From the NCBI GenBank assembly GCA_946184295.1, contig CAMHEZ010000025.1:1-33670 (forward strand): a DNA stretch of 33,670 nucleotides. The letters are read 5' to 3'. Origin of the DNA: an uncultured Clostridia bacterium (lineage in GTDB: Bacteria; Bacillota; Clostridia; Oscillospirales; Acutalibacteraceae). Position numbers and translations under genes: made by a program. The notes beneath the pieces are model-generated. The model saw only the letters and a program-made list of their open reading frames with translations, did not search any database and was not told where the DNA came from. Positions 7,565-17,700 of this stretch are shown here, piece after piece; the stretch's first letter is position 1; the number at the start of each line of letters is the position of its first letter.

Positions 7565-8347
7565 CTACTCCACCGCCTGATAACCCTCTTTCGCCCAAAG
7601 CAAATGCCGATTGCCGATTGTGATTTCATCACACGGCACATTCTTCCGGCTCCATTTGCCATAATACACCGCCACGATCTCGCCGCCCTCGGCGGTTTCC
7701 AGCGCGTCACTTCGATACAGTCCCCCGCAGCTGTCCGGATAATCCTTGTAAGCGTCACAATCGGAATCGCTGACCGGCCTTTCAAGCTCATAGGAATGTA
7801 CCTGATACAGCGACCATTCATCGCCCTCATTGATCGGCGGCTTCATCGTATTGTAGGAGCGTGTGATATACAGTGTCACTTCCACCTGCTTCACACCGTT
7901 TTCGGTACCTACCACTCTTTGCAAAATCATCGGTACAAAATTTTGCGTGCCGTGATACAGAATCACTGCGTCATGCCCCTCTTTATCCACCTTCAAATCG
8001 TTGCCGCTGACAACGTTGATGCGATTTTTCACTGTCCAATACGGCGCGTCAAAATACATCTGATCGCAAAAGAATGCCGTCAAAAATACCGCCAGCACCA
8101 TCACCCCCGCCGATATCGCCGCGATCACGCGCTTGTCTTTTTTCATCTTTCCCTTGATGCTGCGCAGAGGCTTCACGTCATTGTCCTGCGAAACCACTGT
8201 ATCCCCCCGCAGTTGCTCCACTTTCGCAGTGCAGTCTTCACATGTCGCGAGATGTTCCTCCACCAGCGCCACGCTGTCGGCACTCAGCACCTCGTCCACA
8301 TACAGCGGTATCAAATCCCCCGCCACGTTGCAATTGATTTTGCTCAT
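7565..8347 (-). CDS. Zinc-finger anti-sigma factor, single-pass membrane protein
   Basis: This 260-residue protein has an N-terminal ZAS domain with C6 and the H32-x3-C36-x2-C39 zinc motif (EEHLATCEDC), which in the family wraps around an ECF sigma factor. A transmembrane helix follows at ~73-93 (KRVIAAISAGVMVLAVFLTAFF). The external domain of about 165 residues has no recognised fold and has two cysteines close together (DSDCDAYKDYPDSC). The start overlaps the sigma gene stop by four bases (ATGA), with GGGAGG upstream, the usual sigma/anti-sigma coupling. It probably holds the upstream-encoded sigma factor inactive until an envelope signal arrives; the signal is unknown. Confidence 0.85.
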   Translation of the reverse strand: MSKINCNVAGDLIPLYVDEVLSADSVALVEEHLATCEDCTAKVEQLRGDTVVSQDNDVKPLRSIKGKMKKDKRVIAAISAGVMVLAVFLTAFFCDQMYFDAPYWTVKNRINVVSGNDLKVDKEGHDAVILYHGTQNFVPMILQRVVGTENGVKQVEVTLYITRSYNTMKPPINEGDEWSLYQVHSYELERPVSDSDCDAYKDYPDSCGGLYRSDALETAEGGEIVAVYYGKWSRKNVPCDEITIGNRHLLWAKEGYQAVE

Positions 8348-8868
8348 GATATCTGACCTCCCTGTCGGCTTTCCAGCCGTTCCCTGATTTTCAGCCGTGC
8401 GCGATGATAAGTCACGCGCGCCCAGCTCTCGGTTTTGCCGAACACCTCGGCGATTTGCTTGAAGGAAAGCTCACTGAACACTCTCAGCGAGAACACTTCC
8501 TTGTAAGGCTCGTCCAGCGTGTGAAGGATTTTGTGAATGTCGAGCGCGTCGGCGCTGTCCTCCAGCCGTTCCTCAAAACGCACGCTTCCCGCAGGCGGTT
8601 TTTCACACGCCGGATCACTTTCGATATCTACCAAATCCACCCGCCCGGTTTTGCGGCAGTAGGAAATATATTCATGTTTGGCAATCTGACAAAGCCATAC
8701 TCTTACGTCACAGTCGCCGCGAAAATGGTTCAGCGACCGCAGCGCTTTAAAGAAAACTTCCTGCGTCAGTTCCTCCGCCACGCCCGCGTCGCGACTCATC
8801 GAGCGAAGATAGAGAAACACGTCGTGGAAATAATCGCGGTAGACCGCTTCAAACTCGGCATCCCTCAT
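8344..8868 (-). CDS. ECF (group 4) RNA polymerase sigma factor
   Basis: This 174-residue sigma factor has region 2 (residues ~5-70: YRDYFHDVFLYLRSMSR, then AEELTQEVFFKALRSL) and region 4 (~118-165: DEPYKEVFSLRVFSELSFKQIAEVFG, then WARVTYHRARLKIRERL), without regions 1 and 3. The ATG at 8868 is preferred over the adjacent GTG because AGGTG sits seven bases before it. It is the first gene of a two-gene operon with its anti-sigma factor. An ECF-type promoter motif lies 35-60 bases upstream, suggesting autoregulation. Confidence 0.92.
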   Translation of the reverse strand: MRDAEFEAVYRDYFHDVFLYLRSMSRDAGVAEELTQEVFFKALRSLNHFRGDCDVRVWLCQIAKHEYISYCRKTGRVDLVDIESDPACEKPPAGSVRFEERLEDSADALDIHKILHTLDEPYKEVFSLRVFSELSFKQIAEVFGKTESWARVTYHRARLKIRERLESRQGGQIS

Positions 8869-8902
8869 CACATTTCACCTGCCTTTTCCCTTACACTCAT
8901 AA

Positions 8903-8928
8903 GACGCACGAAGGGTTTGTTTGTTACA
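8903..8928 (-). promoter_or_regulatory. Candidate ECF-type autoregulatory promoter
   Basis: On the minus strand, TGTAAC (8928-8923), 16 bp, then CGTC (8906-8903) resemble ECF promoters (an AAC-containing -35 and a CGT-containing -10). They do not resemble sigma-A promoters. Position relative to the sigma gene fits self-activation. Assignment is by pattern only. Confidence 0.5.
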
Positions 8929-8963
8929 ACCAAATTGCTGTCATTTACAGGATAGAAATTTGA

Positions 8964-8992
8964 TTGCAATATATCAGATAATATGGTAGAAT
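8964..8992 (+). promoter_or_regulatory. Promoter of folE-folP
   Basis: -35 TTGCAA (8964-8969), 17-bp spacer, -10 TAGAAT (8987-8992), about 38 bases before the folE ATG. It is divergent from the ECF sigma gene. Confidence 0.7.
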
Positions 8993-9030
8993 GATAGCAA
9001 TGTGAAATCATCATCAAAGGAGTAATTTGC

Positions 9031-9618
9031 ATGACCATCAATCAAGTCAATCACGACAGAATCGTCAACGCCGTCAAGGAAATCCTTGACGCGGTGGGCG
9101 AGGATACGTCCCGCGAAGGGCTGCTGGAAACCCCCGAACGCGTTGCCAGAATGTACGAAGAAGTGTTCAGCGGCCTGCACGACGACCCCGAACGCCACCT
9201 GAAAATCTTCAATGAGTCCGACAAGGAGGGCGAAGTTGTCATCGTCCGCGATATCCCTCTATATTCGATGTGCGAACATCACCTGCTGCCCTTCATCGGA
9301 CACTGTCATATCGCCTATATTCCCAAGAACGGCCGCATTATCGGGCTTTCCAAATTCGCCCGTATCGTGGACTGCTTCGCCCGCCGCCCGCAGGTGCAGG
9401 AACGCCTGACGTCCCAGATCGCCGATTTTCTCTATCAGAAACTCGACCCGCAGGGCGTGGCCGTCGTCATTGAGGCCGAACACCTCTGCATGACCATGCG
9501 CGGCGCGAGAGCTGCCGGCAGCAGCACCCAGACCAGCGCCTTGCGCGGCATCATGCGCAGCGATGCCCGCACCCGCAACGAGGTCATGACCCTGCTGGCA
9601 GGAGGCAGTAAATTATGA
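9031..9618 (+). CDS. folE: GTP cyclohydrolase I
   Basis: This 195-residue enzyme converts GTP to dihydroneopterin triphosphate, the first step of folate synthesis, and acts in the cytosol as a decamer in known relatives. The zinc ligands are visible: C81 and H84 in [12 protein letters not shown], and C153 in [10 protein letters not shown]. The substrate-binding segments [23 protein letters not shown] and [10 protein letters not shown] are intact. AAAGGAG lies nine bases before the ATG. The gene overlaps folP by four bases, so the two are translationally coupled. Confidence 0.97.
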   Translation: MTINQVNHDRIVNAVKEILDAVGEDTSREGLLETPERVARMYEEVFSGLHDDPERHLKIFNESDKEGEVVIVRDIPLYSMCEHHLLPFIGHCHIAYIPKNGRIIGLSKFARIVDCFARRPQVQERLTSQIADFLYQKLDPQGVAVVIEAEHLCMTMRGARAAGSSTQTSALRGIMRSDARTRNEVMTLLAGGSKL

Positions 9619-10451
9619 GTGTGGCAACCCGCCCGAAACAATGGCGCATCGGCGGCCGGACGCTCACGCTTGACCGCACCTATATCATGGGTATCCTAAA
9701 CGTCACGCCCGATTCCTTTTCGGACGGCGGCCAGTATTCCTCTGTGGAACGCGCCGTTGCCCGCGCCTATGAAATGCAGCAACAGGGCGCGGATATTCTC
9801 GACATCGGCGGGCAGTCCACCCGACCGGGACATACACCGATCTCCGCCGACGAAGAATGGCTGCGCATTCAGCCTGCTCTGAAAACACTGTTCGGCAAAC
9901 TGCACATTCCGATTTCGGTTGATACCTATTATCCCGAAGTGGCCCGCAAGGCTGCCGGACTCGGCGTGGAAATCTTCAATGACGTCACGGGCTTCCGCGA
10001 CCCGCTCATGCGAAAATACGCTGCGGAACACGGCGTGGGCTGCGTCATCATGCACGACCTCCCGCTTGACGAATCCGACGACGTCTGCGCCGCCCTGCGT
10101 GCCTTTTATGAAACACGCACAGACGAGTGCATCGCGGACGGCATTGCGCCGGCATGTCTCTGTCTCGACCCCGGCGTCGGCTTCGGCAAGAGCTATGAGC
10201 AGAATCTGCAAATCGCGGCACGGTTCAGGGAACAATGCTTCGGCGATTATCCCATGCTGGCAGCCGCGTCCCGAAAACGTGTCATCGGCATGTCATGTGG
10301 CAATCCCCCTGCTGAGCAACGGATCAGCGGCACCATCGCCTATCACACCGCCTGCATTCTCGGCGGCGCGAACCTCATTCGCGTCCACGACGTGCCGGAA
10401 GCCGTGCAGGCGGCACAAGTCGCCGACGCGATTTTGCGCAGTCATAAGTAA
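9615..10451 (+). CDS. folP: Dihydropteroate synthase
   Basis: This 278-residue TIM-barrel enzyme joins p-aminobenzoate to 6-hydroxymethyl-dihydropterin diphosphate and is the sulfonamide target. Motifs in order: [14 protein letters not shown] (27-40), [53 protein letters not shown], and AASRKRVIG with the conserved SRK. The ATG overlaps the folE stop (ATGA) with GGAGG upstream. folB and folK, which supply the intermediate steps, are not next to it in this window. Confidence 0.97.
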   Translation: MSVATRPKQWRIGGRTLTLDRTYIMGILNVTPDSFSDGGQYSSVERAVARAYEMQQQGADILDIGGQSTRPGHTPISADEEWLRIQPALKTLFGKLHIPISVDTYYPEVARKAAGLGVEIFNDVTGFRDPLMRKYAAEHGVGCVIMHDLPLDESDDVCAALRAFYETRTDECIADGIAPACLCLDPGVGFGKSYEQNLQIAARFREQCFGDYPMLAAASRKRVIGMSCGNPPAEQRISGTIAYHTACILGGANLIRVHDVPEAVQAAQVADAILRSHK

Positions 10452-10470
10452 ATTTACCATACATTAACCA

Positions 10471-10528
10471 AAACCGCGGCTTTCCATGCACCGTTGCAGG
10501 TGCACAGGAAAACCGCGGCTTGTTTTTT
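10471..10528 (+). terminator. Terminator of folE-folP
   Basis: A long two-part hairpin: outer arms CCGCGGC-type (10471-10485 and 10508-10522, two mismatches) and an inner perfect 6-bp stem (TGCACC/GGTGCA, 10487-10504), followed by TGTTTTTTG. It lies 20 bases after folP and separates it from the convergent gene. Confidence 0.8.
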
Positions 10529-10546
10529 GATGGGTCATAAAGTACG

Positions 10547-11581
10547 TCACTTAATTGTCATAGTAGCAGGCTCGGACGCCACACTGTTGCCATATTTATC
10601 TGTCACCACACAGCGGATATAACGTCCATTGTTCTTATCACTCAAGGCAGTCGTATATTGTGCTTCCTTGGTACTGCTGTCGCGCCAGGTCTCGCCCTTG
10701 TCATCACTGAGCTGCCATTGATAAACAATGCCGGGACCGTCAGCCTCCACCTTAAATGTCACGGTATCTCCCTTTTTGCCCTTGACGCTAACCGGCTGTT
10801 TGGTGATTTTAAGCGTAGTAATTCTCATATAGGCAGCCTCGGAAACCGCTTGGTTGCCGTGTTCGTCCTTAACAATACAGCGCACGCAGCGACCGTTGTT
10901 GCTTTCGTCCACCGTCGCGGAATATTCGGAACCGGTGGTCTTGCTGTTACGCCAGTTTTCGCCCTGATCGTCGCTGAGCTGCCACTGATAGGCCAACCCA
11001 TCGCCCTGTGCCTCCACCGAAAAAACCGCCGTTTTTCCATTCTTGACCGCCACGGTCTTGGGCTGCACGGTAATTGTCAAAGGCATTTCGACCCGACCGG
11101 CTCCGCTCCGCACAAACGTCAGCGCACGTTCCATCGTCGAACCGATTAGGATACCAAGTATCAGAAAAAACGCCGCAAAAGCAACACGGCTCACGCTCCG
11201 CTTTTCAGGCGCTTTGACAGCGACCGCATGATCGTCAACGGTGGTTTCCTCTTTGGGGTTATCAGACAACACATCTTCACCGGATGACAGCTCTGTTTTC
11301 TCAGAACCTTTCCCTTGCAACGTATCACCCAACACCTGTGTGGAGAATATTTCTTCCTCCGATTCGTCTCCTGCGGCAAAAACCGTATCATCATATGCCG
11401 CATCAGCACTGTCTTCCACGCGAAAATCAAACGCCTCCGCGTCGTCCAACACTTCGGTTCCGGCTTCGTCACGCTGCAAACTATCCGAAACCATTTCCTC
11501 GTCCAACTCCACCGGAAAGCCGCATTCATCGCAAAATACGGCGTCATTATCCAGTTCTTTTCCGCAATTGATACAATACAT
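10547..11581 (-). CDS. Zinc-ribbon, single-pass membrane protein with two Ig-like domains
   Basis: This 344-residue protein has an N-terminal zinc ribbon (C3, C6, C17, C20 in YCINCGKELDN and FCDEC), an acidic linker of about 105 residues, and a transmembrane helix at ~132-150 (VAFAAFFLILGILIGS). Two 89-residue Ig-like modules follow (~167-344), each with QPK/QPV at the start, YQWQLSDD, W-R-(N/D)-S and RCVVTDKYGN-type motifs. The zinc ribbon should be cytoplasmic and the Ig modules external. The ATG at 11581 directly before the first cysteine pair has GAGGTG upstream and is preferred over a GTG three codons earlier. The Ig modules are close kin of those in the gene at 21388-24195. Function unknown; a surface sensor or adhesin is inference. 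Confidence 0.8.
   Translation of the reverse strand: MYCINCGKELDNDAVFCDECGFPVELDEEMVSDSLQRDEAGTEVLDDAEAFDFRVEDSADAAYDDTVFAAGDESEEEIFSTQVLGDTLQGKGSEKTELSSGEDVLSDNPKEETTVDDHAVAVKAPEKRSVSRVAFAAFFLILGILIGSTMERALTFVRSGAGRVEMPLTITVQPKTVAVKNGKTAVFSVEAQGDGLAYQWQLSDDQGENWRNSKTTGSEYSATVDESNNGRCVRCIVKDEHGNQAVSEAAYMRITTLKITKQPVSVKGKKGDTVTFKVEADGPGIVYQWQLSDDKGETWRDSSTKEAQYTTALSDKNNGRYIRCVVTDKYGNSVASEPATMTIK
10550..11083 (-). repeat. Two tandem 267-bp Ig-module repeats
   Basis: The conserved GCTGCCA(T/C)TGATA site (coding YQWQL on the minus strand) recurs at 10711 and 10978, exactly 267 bp apart. The two modules are diverged copies and share their period and core motifs with the four modules at 23125-24192. 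Confidence 0.75.
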
Positions 11582-11600
11582 ACGCAACACCTCGGAGAAT

Positions 11601-11629
11601 ATTATATCTCAATCGCGGACATTTTTCAA
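11601..11629 (-). promoter_or_regulatory. Promoter of the zinc-ribbon/Ig gene
   Basis: On the minus strand, TTGAAA (11629-11624), 17-bp spacer, TATAAT (11606-11601). The ATG follows 20 bases later, giving a short leader with GAGGTG. Confidence 0.75.
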
Positions 11630-11686
11630 CCGGTTTTGTCCAGGTTCCAAACTTTTTATTTTCTGCCCGCCGCCGCCAAGAGAAAA

Positions 11687-11733
11687 CAGCCGCCCCATGA
11701 TCGGATTGATTCAATCCGACGCCGGGGCGGCTG
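11687..11733. terminator. Terminator of the giant surface-protein gene
   Basis: A compound hairpin: perfect 10-bp outer arms (CAGCCGCCCC/GGGGCGGCTG) enclose a perfect inner stem (TCGGATTGA/TCAATCCGA). It is flanked by AAAA on the left and TATTTTT on the right. It lies 27 bases after the stop of the minus-strand giant gene and could act in both directions. Confidence 0.85.
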
Positions 11734-11760
11734 TATTTTTAAAAGTTCATCTGCGCTTTA

Positions 11761-14700
11761 TCACGCGTCTGCTTCTTTGCGATGTTTTATCACTGCCGTA
11801 AAGGCAAATGCCAGCAGCGAGAGAATCGCCAGATTGAATGCGAGCTGGAGCGGCAGATCATTTTCACCCGTGGTGGGAATGACGATGTTTCCGTCGCTGT
11901 CAACCCAGATGGCATACAGCGTCACATTGCTCTTGGGCATGGTGAAGGTGTCGGTGCCGTCGCCTTTGTAACCGGTGCCGCTGCCGTTGCTTGCCGTGTT
12001 CCACTCCTTGAAGGTGCAGCCCGCCTTGACCAGATCACCCTTGGAGGCTACTATGACGGTCTCGCCGCCGACATACTCGATGGTATCCTTGGGTGTGGTG
12101 CCTGTGCCGCCGTTGGCGTCATAGGTCACGGTGTAATGGGTGCTGCCGCCGCTGGGCGTGGGATCCGGGTCGGAACCGGGAATTGCCTGCCACTGCGCGT
12201 AGAGCACGACGTCTTCTTCCGGCATGGAGAAGGTTTCACTGCCGGTGGCACTGTAATGGGTGCCCGTGTAGTCGGATTTGGTGTTCCAGCCCTTAAACGT
12301 CGCGCCGGTGCGGCTGAGACTGCCGGTGTTGGCCAGCACGGTGACGTTGCTGCCAACAGGATAAATGGTCGGCTCGGCGGGAACACTGCCGGCGCTGGCG
12401 CCGTTCGCGTCATAGCTGACATAATACTTGTTCCAGACCGCCATCAGCACCACGTCGCCGTGAATCAACACATGAGACCCCGGGGTCAGATATTCGACGA
12501 CGGTGCCGGTTCCCGCGCCGCTGCGTCTCGGCATCAGATTGCCGCCGGAAACGGGCATACCGCTCGCTGAACCGCTGCCGGAAGCGGATACGATCTTTAT
12601 CTGATCGCCGCCTTCCAGCACGCGCCATTTCACGAAATCGCGGTCGGTGGGATATTCAAAATCAGGTCTGTCGCGCTTGATCTCTGCCAGACTCTTGACC
12701 GTATAGCTGAGATCCTCCACATTGACTTCAAATGCTTCTTTTGCGGACACGATTTCCACATTGCCGTTGTCGTCCTCCTGCGTGGTCTCACTCTGATAGG
12801 TGACTTCAATCTTCCTCACCCAGTGGGCGTAGACCGTGAGGGTCATGTCGTCTCCGTCGAGATCGTTCCGGAAATCATCGGCTGTCGCAGTGGTAACAAT
12901 CTTGGAGGAATCATAGGCTTTGGTCGTGCACCAATAGACAAACCGGTAATTATCCGACGTGGGGAAAGTCTCTGCGGTTTCGCCGCGCAGAACATATCCG
13001 GCACTGACATCCGCCGCCGTAATACCGGTGACGGTTCCGTTACTCATACTGCTGGGATTTTGCAGGTCGGTATAGGTTTCGGTGTTGTCCTTGTAAATGA
13101 CGGTGTAGGTCGTAGAAATTGCCTGCCACTGCGCTGTGGCGGTGGCGGTTCTTTCGTTGTTGTTGAAATTCTCAAACGGTATCCCCGCGCCTGCGTCCTT
13201 GACACCGTCTGTCACGTTCAGCTTCCAGCCCTTGAAGGTGTAACCTTCCGCTGTCGGTGCGCTACTTGCCAAAGCGTAATTGCCATCCTTCACAGCACTG
13301 TAAAGGATACCCGTCACAGGCGTGGCCGGCATGCCTTCGACCGTCGCTCCGCCGGGGGCATTGTCTTCGTATTGCAGCGTGTAGGTGAGTTCCGTCCACT
13401 GGGCGTAGAGCGTGACGTCACTCGTCATGGTAACGCTGCTGCCTGCGGCTTTCGCATCGCCGGAACCGTCGGCTTTGGTATTCCAGCCGCCGAACGTGTA
13501 GCCGGTAACGACCATGTTGCCGGTATTGCCCGCGACCGTCACGCTTTCGCCGTAGGTACTGCTTGCAGAGGCGGGAACCGTGCCGCTGGCGAGGGTCGCG
13601 CCGGTCGGCACATTTGCGTCATAGGTCAACGTATAGGCGATATCGTCCCATTGCGCCGTGGCGGTAGCGGTACGGGTACCGTTGTCGAAATTCTCAAACG
13701 GTATCCCCGCGCCTGCGTCCTGATTGCCGCTTGTCTGATTCAGCTTCCAGCCCTTGAAGGTGTGACCTTCCGCTGTCGGTGCGCTACTTGCCAAGAGGTA
13801 ATTGCCATCCTTCACAGCACTGTAAAGGATACCCGTCACAGGCGTGGTCGGCATATTCTCGACCGTCGCTCCGCCGGGGGCATTGTCTTCGTATTGCAGC
13901 GTGTAGGTAAGTTCCGTCCACTGGGCGTAGAGCGTGACGTCACTCGTCATGGTAACGCTGCTGCCTGCGGCTTTCGCATCGCCGGAACCGTCGGCTTTGG
14001 TATTCCAGCCGCCGAACGTGTAGCCGGTAACGACCATGTTGCCGGTATTGCCCGCGACCGTCACGCTTTCGCCGTAGGTACTGCTTGCAGAGGCGGGAAC
14101 CGTGCCGCTGGCGAGGGTCGCGCCGGTCGGCACATTTGCGTCATAGGTCAACGTATAGGCGATATCGTCCCATTGCGCCGTGGCGGTAGCGGTACGGGTA
14201 CCGTTGTCGAAATTCTCAAACGGAATCCCCGCGCCTGCATCGAGCGTTGCCGTGTCATTCAGCTTCCAACCCTGGAAGGTGTGACCGATCGCTGTCGGTG
14301 CGCTTGCCAAGGTATAAGTGCCGTCCTTCACAGCACTGTAAAGGATACCCGTCACAGGGTTCGTGGTCGGCATGCCTTCGACCGTCGCTCCGCCGGGGGC
14401 ATTGTCTTCGTATTGCAGCGTGTAGGTGAGTTCCGTCCACTGGGCGACAGCCGTGGCGGATTTGGTGGCATCGCTAAACAGCGTGCCGGGAACAATCAGT
14501 TTTGCCTTCTGCTCGTCGGTTACCGACGGGTTAGCCGCTGCCGCGATATCGGCGGCAGAATAAACTGTCTCACCGATTTTCCAACCCGTGAAGGTATAAC
14601 CGGCAACGGTGGGAATATTGGTGCTGATTTCCACCTTGTTCAATCTGACTTCACTGAGCAGATGTTCGGACGGATTCGGGTCGGGCTGATTGGTTGCGTC

Positions 14701-17700
14701 GGTGTGACCATTCAGATCGTATGCCAGACGATAGCCAAAGTCGTCCCACATCGCATAGACATCATACGTCTGCGCGGTTGTCGTGAAACTCACGTCAATG
14801 GTATTAATCTCGGTCTGGTCAGTATATGCGCCGCCCGTCGCGCTCCAGCCCCTGAACAGATAGCCTGCGGTCGCCGGAACCGGGGAGGGAGCGAGAAGCG
14901 TGTACTGGTTCTTTGCGGCGTTCAGGTTTGCGTCCGTGATGTTGAAATCTGCCGTATAGTCATCGAGACCGCTTGCCAGCCAATTGGTGACGGTCGCGTC
15001 TGTACCGATGGCAGCCGTATTGACATGATAAATTACCTGATTGGTGACAGTTTCCCACTGCGCTGTCGCGGTGACGGTGGAACTTGCCTTGAACTTGTCA
15101 AACGCCACTGTTTCACCGGGCTGCAATTCGGTGCCGTCATTGAGCCGCCAGCCGGTAAACCGATAGCCCGTATCGGACGGCACGCTGTCGCTGAGTGCCT
15201 TGCCGTCCTTGACGTTTTTGGTCTCGGTCGCGCCTGAACAATAGACCAGATCGTCCTCATCGGCGGGAATACCTGTCGCGGCGGAATGTCCGTTACTGTC
15301 GTAATGCAGTTGATAGCCGTTTTCCGTCCACACCGCGTAAACCGTGGCTTCATAGGTGCCGTCGCTGTCGGTATCGGTGAAGGCCGTCGCCACATTGAGC
15401 TGATCGACCTTTTCGACGGCGTTGCTGTCAGGGTTCCACCCCTTAAAGGTAAAGCCGTCGGTCGAAAGCGTTTTGCTCAGATTGCTGTAAATCCAGTCCT
15501 CGCCGTTCTTCGTGAAATGGTCGATTGTGAGGTTCACATCACTAAGATCGCCTGTCACGTCACCCATGCCGGTGGGCTTGTTTGCGTTATAATGCAAGAC
15601 ATAGGGCGTCTTTTCCCAAATCGCGTAAGCGGTACATTCATAAAGCGTGACGTTGGTCATTGCGAAATTGTCCAACGTCACAGTCGGTCTGTCCGCCGTG
15701 GTGATGTTGGGCGAACTGCCCCAGCCGAGGCATTTGTAGGCAAACGCCGTGGGCAAATCGGTTGTCAGCGTATAGGTGAAATCACTCACGGTCAAGTCCA
15801 CCGTTGCCGGACTGGGCATACCCGACACAGACACACCGTCTGTCAGGGTACCGCTGTTTGCATTGTAAGTCAGCCGATAGGTGATCGCCGTCCACTGCGC
15901 GTAGAGATCAACATTGCTGTTCATCGTGATTTCTGCGCCTGCCGCGTAGCTGTCACCGCTGCCGTCTGCTGCCGTGTTCCAGCCGCTGAACACATAGCCG
16001 GTAATGGCCAGCGGTTCGCTGCCGTCGCCCGAAGCACCGACATTGCCCTTGACTGTCGCGGTCTCACCGCTCTCAAAACTCTCGGCGGCGGGAACGGTGC
16101 CGGTGTATGTCGCGCCGCTCGGCTCGTTGGCGTAATAGGTGAGGGTCTTTGCCTCTTCCCATTTGGCGTAGACGGTGACGGTATTTCCCACTGCGGGGTC
16201 ATGCCCGAGCTGGGTCGCGGCCTGTGCCTTTGTCAGCGCCGTGATGGTGTCGGAACCGTCCGACGTCAGCATCCAGCCCTTGAAAACGCAGTTGGTCGCC
16301 GTGGGAATCTGAGTGGACAGCGTGTAGCCGTCGCCGTCCAATTCAGAAACGGGAATAATCGTGGAATCAGGCATATTGGAGGCGTACCATTTACCGTTGT
16401 TGTTGTATTGGATTGTCACGCCGTCCCACACGGCGTAGACAGTGACGTAATACTCACCGTCTGCGCTCTGCGTAAAGTTGTTCTCAGAGACAGAATACAC
16501 TTGACTTCCTCTGGGCGACAGGCTCCAATACTTGAAGGTACTGCCGTCGCTGCATGCCAATTTGATATTGCTATAATACGTTTCGCCAATCTGTTGCGTG
16601 TTAACTGCATAACTCAAAAAATCACGGTTATAAATGTCGCTGGGCTCGGTTTGAGCCTTGTCCACCGAAAGCCTCAGTTCTTTCTGAAACCCGGTGAACT
16701 CTTGTTGATTATGATACGAGCCACTATACCCCCAATTTCCTTTGACTGTCACATTGTCGACGCTTCCCGTGGGCGACTGGAAATCATAGGTGATGTGATA
16801 AACCTTGGGTTCCCACTGGGCGTACAGATCAATGTCCCTGATAGCTGTCGGCTGCCATGTTGTATTGGCATTGCGCTGTGTACCTGTACCATCTGCGTTT
16901 TCCGTCCAGTATTGGAATGTTTCATACTTGTGGTTGTACGTTATGTTGGAATTGACCTCACCCGGCGACTTAACGGTAATGGTAGGTATGGGCGGTTCTG
17001 GGATAGGTGTGTTCCCGTTCATATATTGATAACGGTATAATTCGTATTTATCGTTGTCACTTAGTCCTTCTTTGACACCGGCATAATTATACCAATAATT
17101 CTCATGGTAGTCGAGCCGGAAGAAGCATTCCTCAAAGAGCGGCTCCACGGGAAACTCGCATTCGTAATAGCCGGTAGCCGCGTTGAATGCGGGTTCTGTC
17201 AGCACACCTGCCGATTGTGCTTGAGATACACTTATATGATTGCCGGGCGAATAGTTATAATCGAGATGGTTTTTTAATACCCAATACGATGTAGGACAGG
17301 TTTTATTTTCGGTATGGGGCGGGGTAAACGTGGGGCTGCTCCCGCTATCCGCGAGCGTAAATGATTCACTGGTAACAGGAGGATCGGAGTAGGACAATTG
17401 ATAGATGTCGGATATACGATTGACCGACCCCAGCAAATTGCCGACATCCGTATAGCCCCAATCCGATGTTGCCGCTGAACCCTTTTCAGGGTAATTGCTG
17501 TAATCGTACACCATCTTGACCGACATCGGCAGGTAGCCATAAACACCCGTAGTAGAATTATACTTATTATAGGATCCATCCAGCCCATACAAACAGGTAT
17601 CACTACCATAAACCGAAAGAATCTGCGTTGTGCTGTTATCTGCTTCCATTATGATTTTTTGAGGAAGGTCTGCACTCTTCACCTTAGTGTCGCCGTTGTA

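Noticed and set aside
11782-12570. A 262-codon open frame on the plus strand
   Set aside because: Antisense shadow of the C-terminal part of the giant surface protein, which has a clear sorting signal and repeats in the minus frame.
13398-14218. Direct repeats that could suggest a CRISPR array or transposon
   Set aside because: The 522-bp units are in frame and coding, without short palindromic repeats, spacers or transposase.
12823-15237. An 804-codon open frame on the plus strand
   Set aside because: It lies entirely antisense to the InlB-repeat gene, repeats with the same period, has no RBS and no domain. It is a shadow caused by the biased composition of the repeat gene.
15286-17040. 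A 584-codon open frame on the plus strand
   Set aside because: Antisense shadow of the same giant gene; low-complexity His/Arg/Gly/Val composition, no RBS or recognisable domain.
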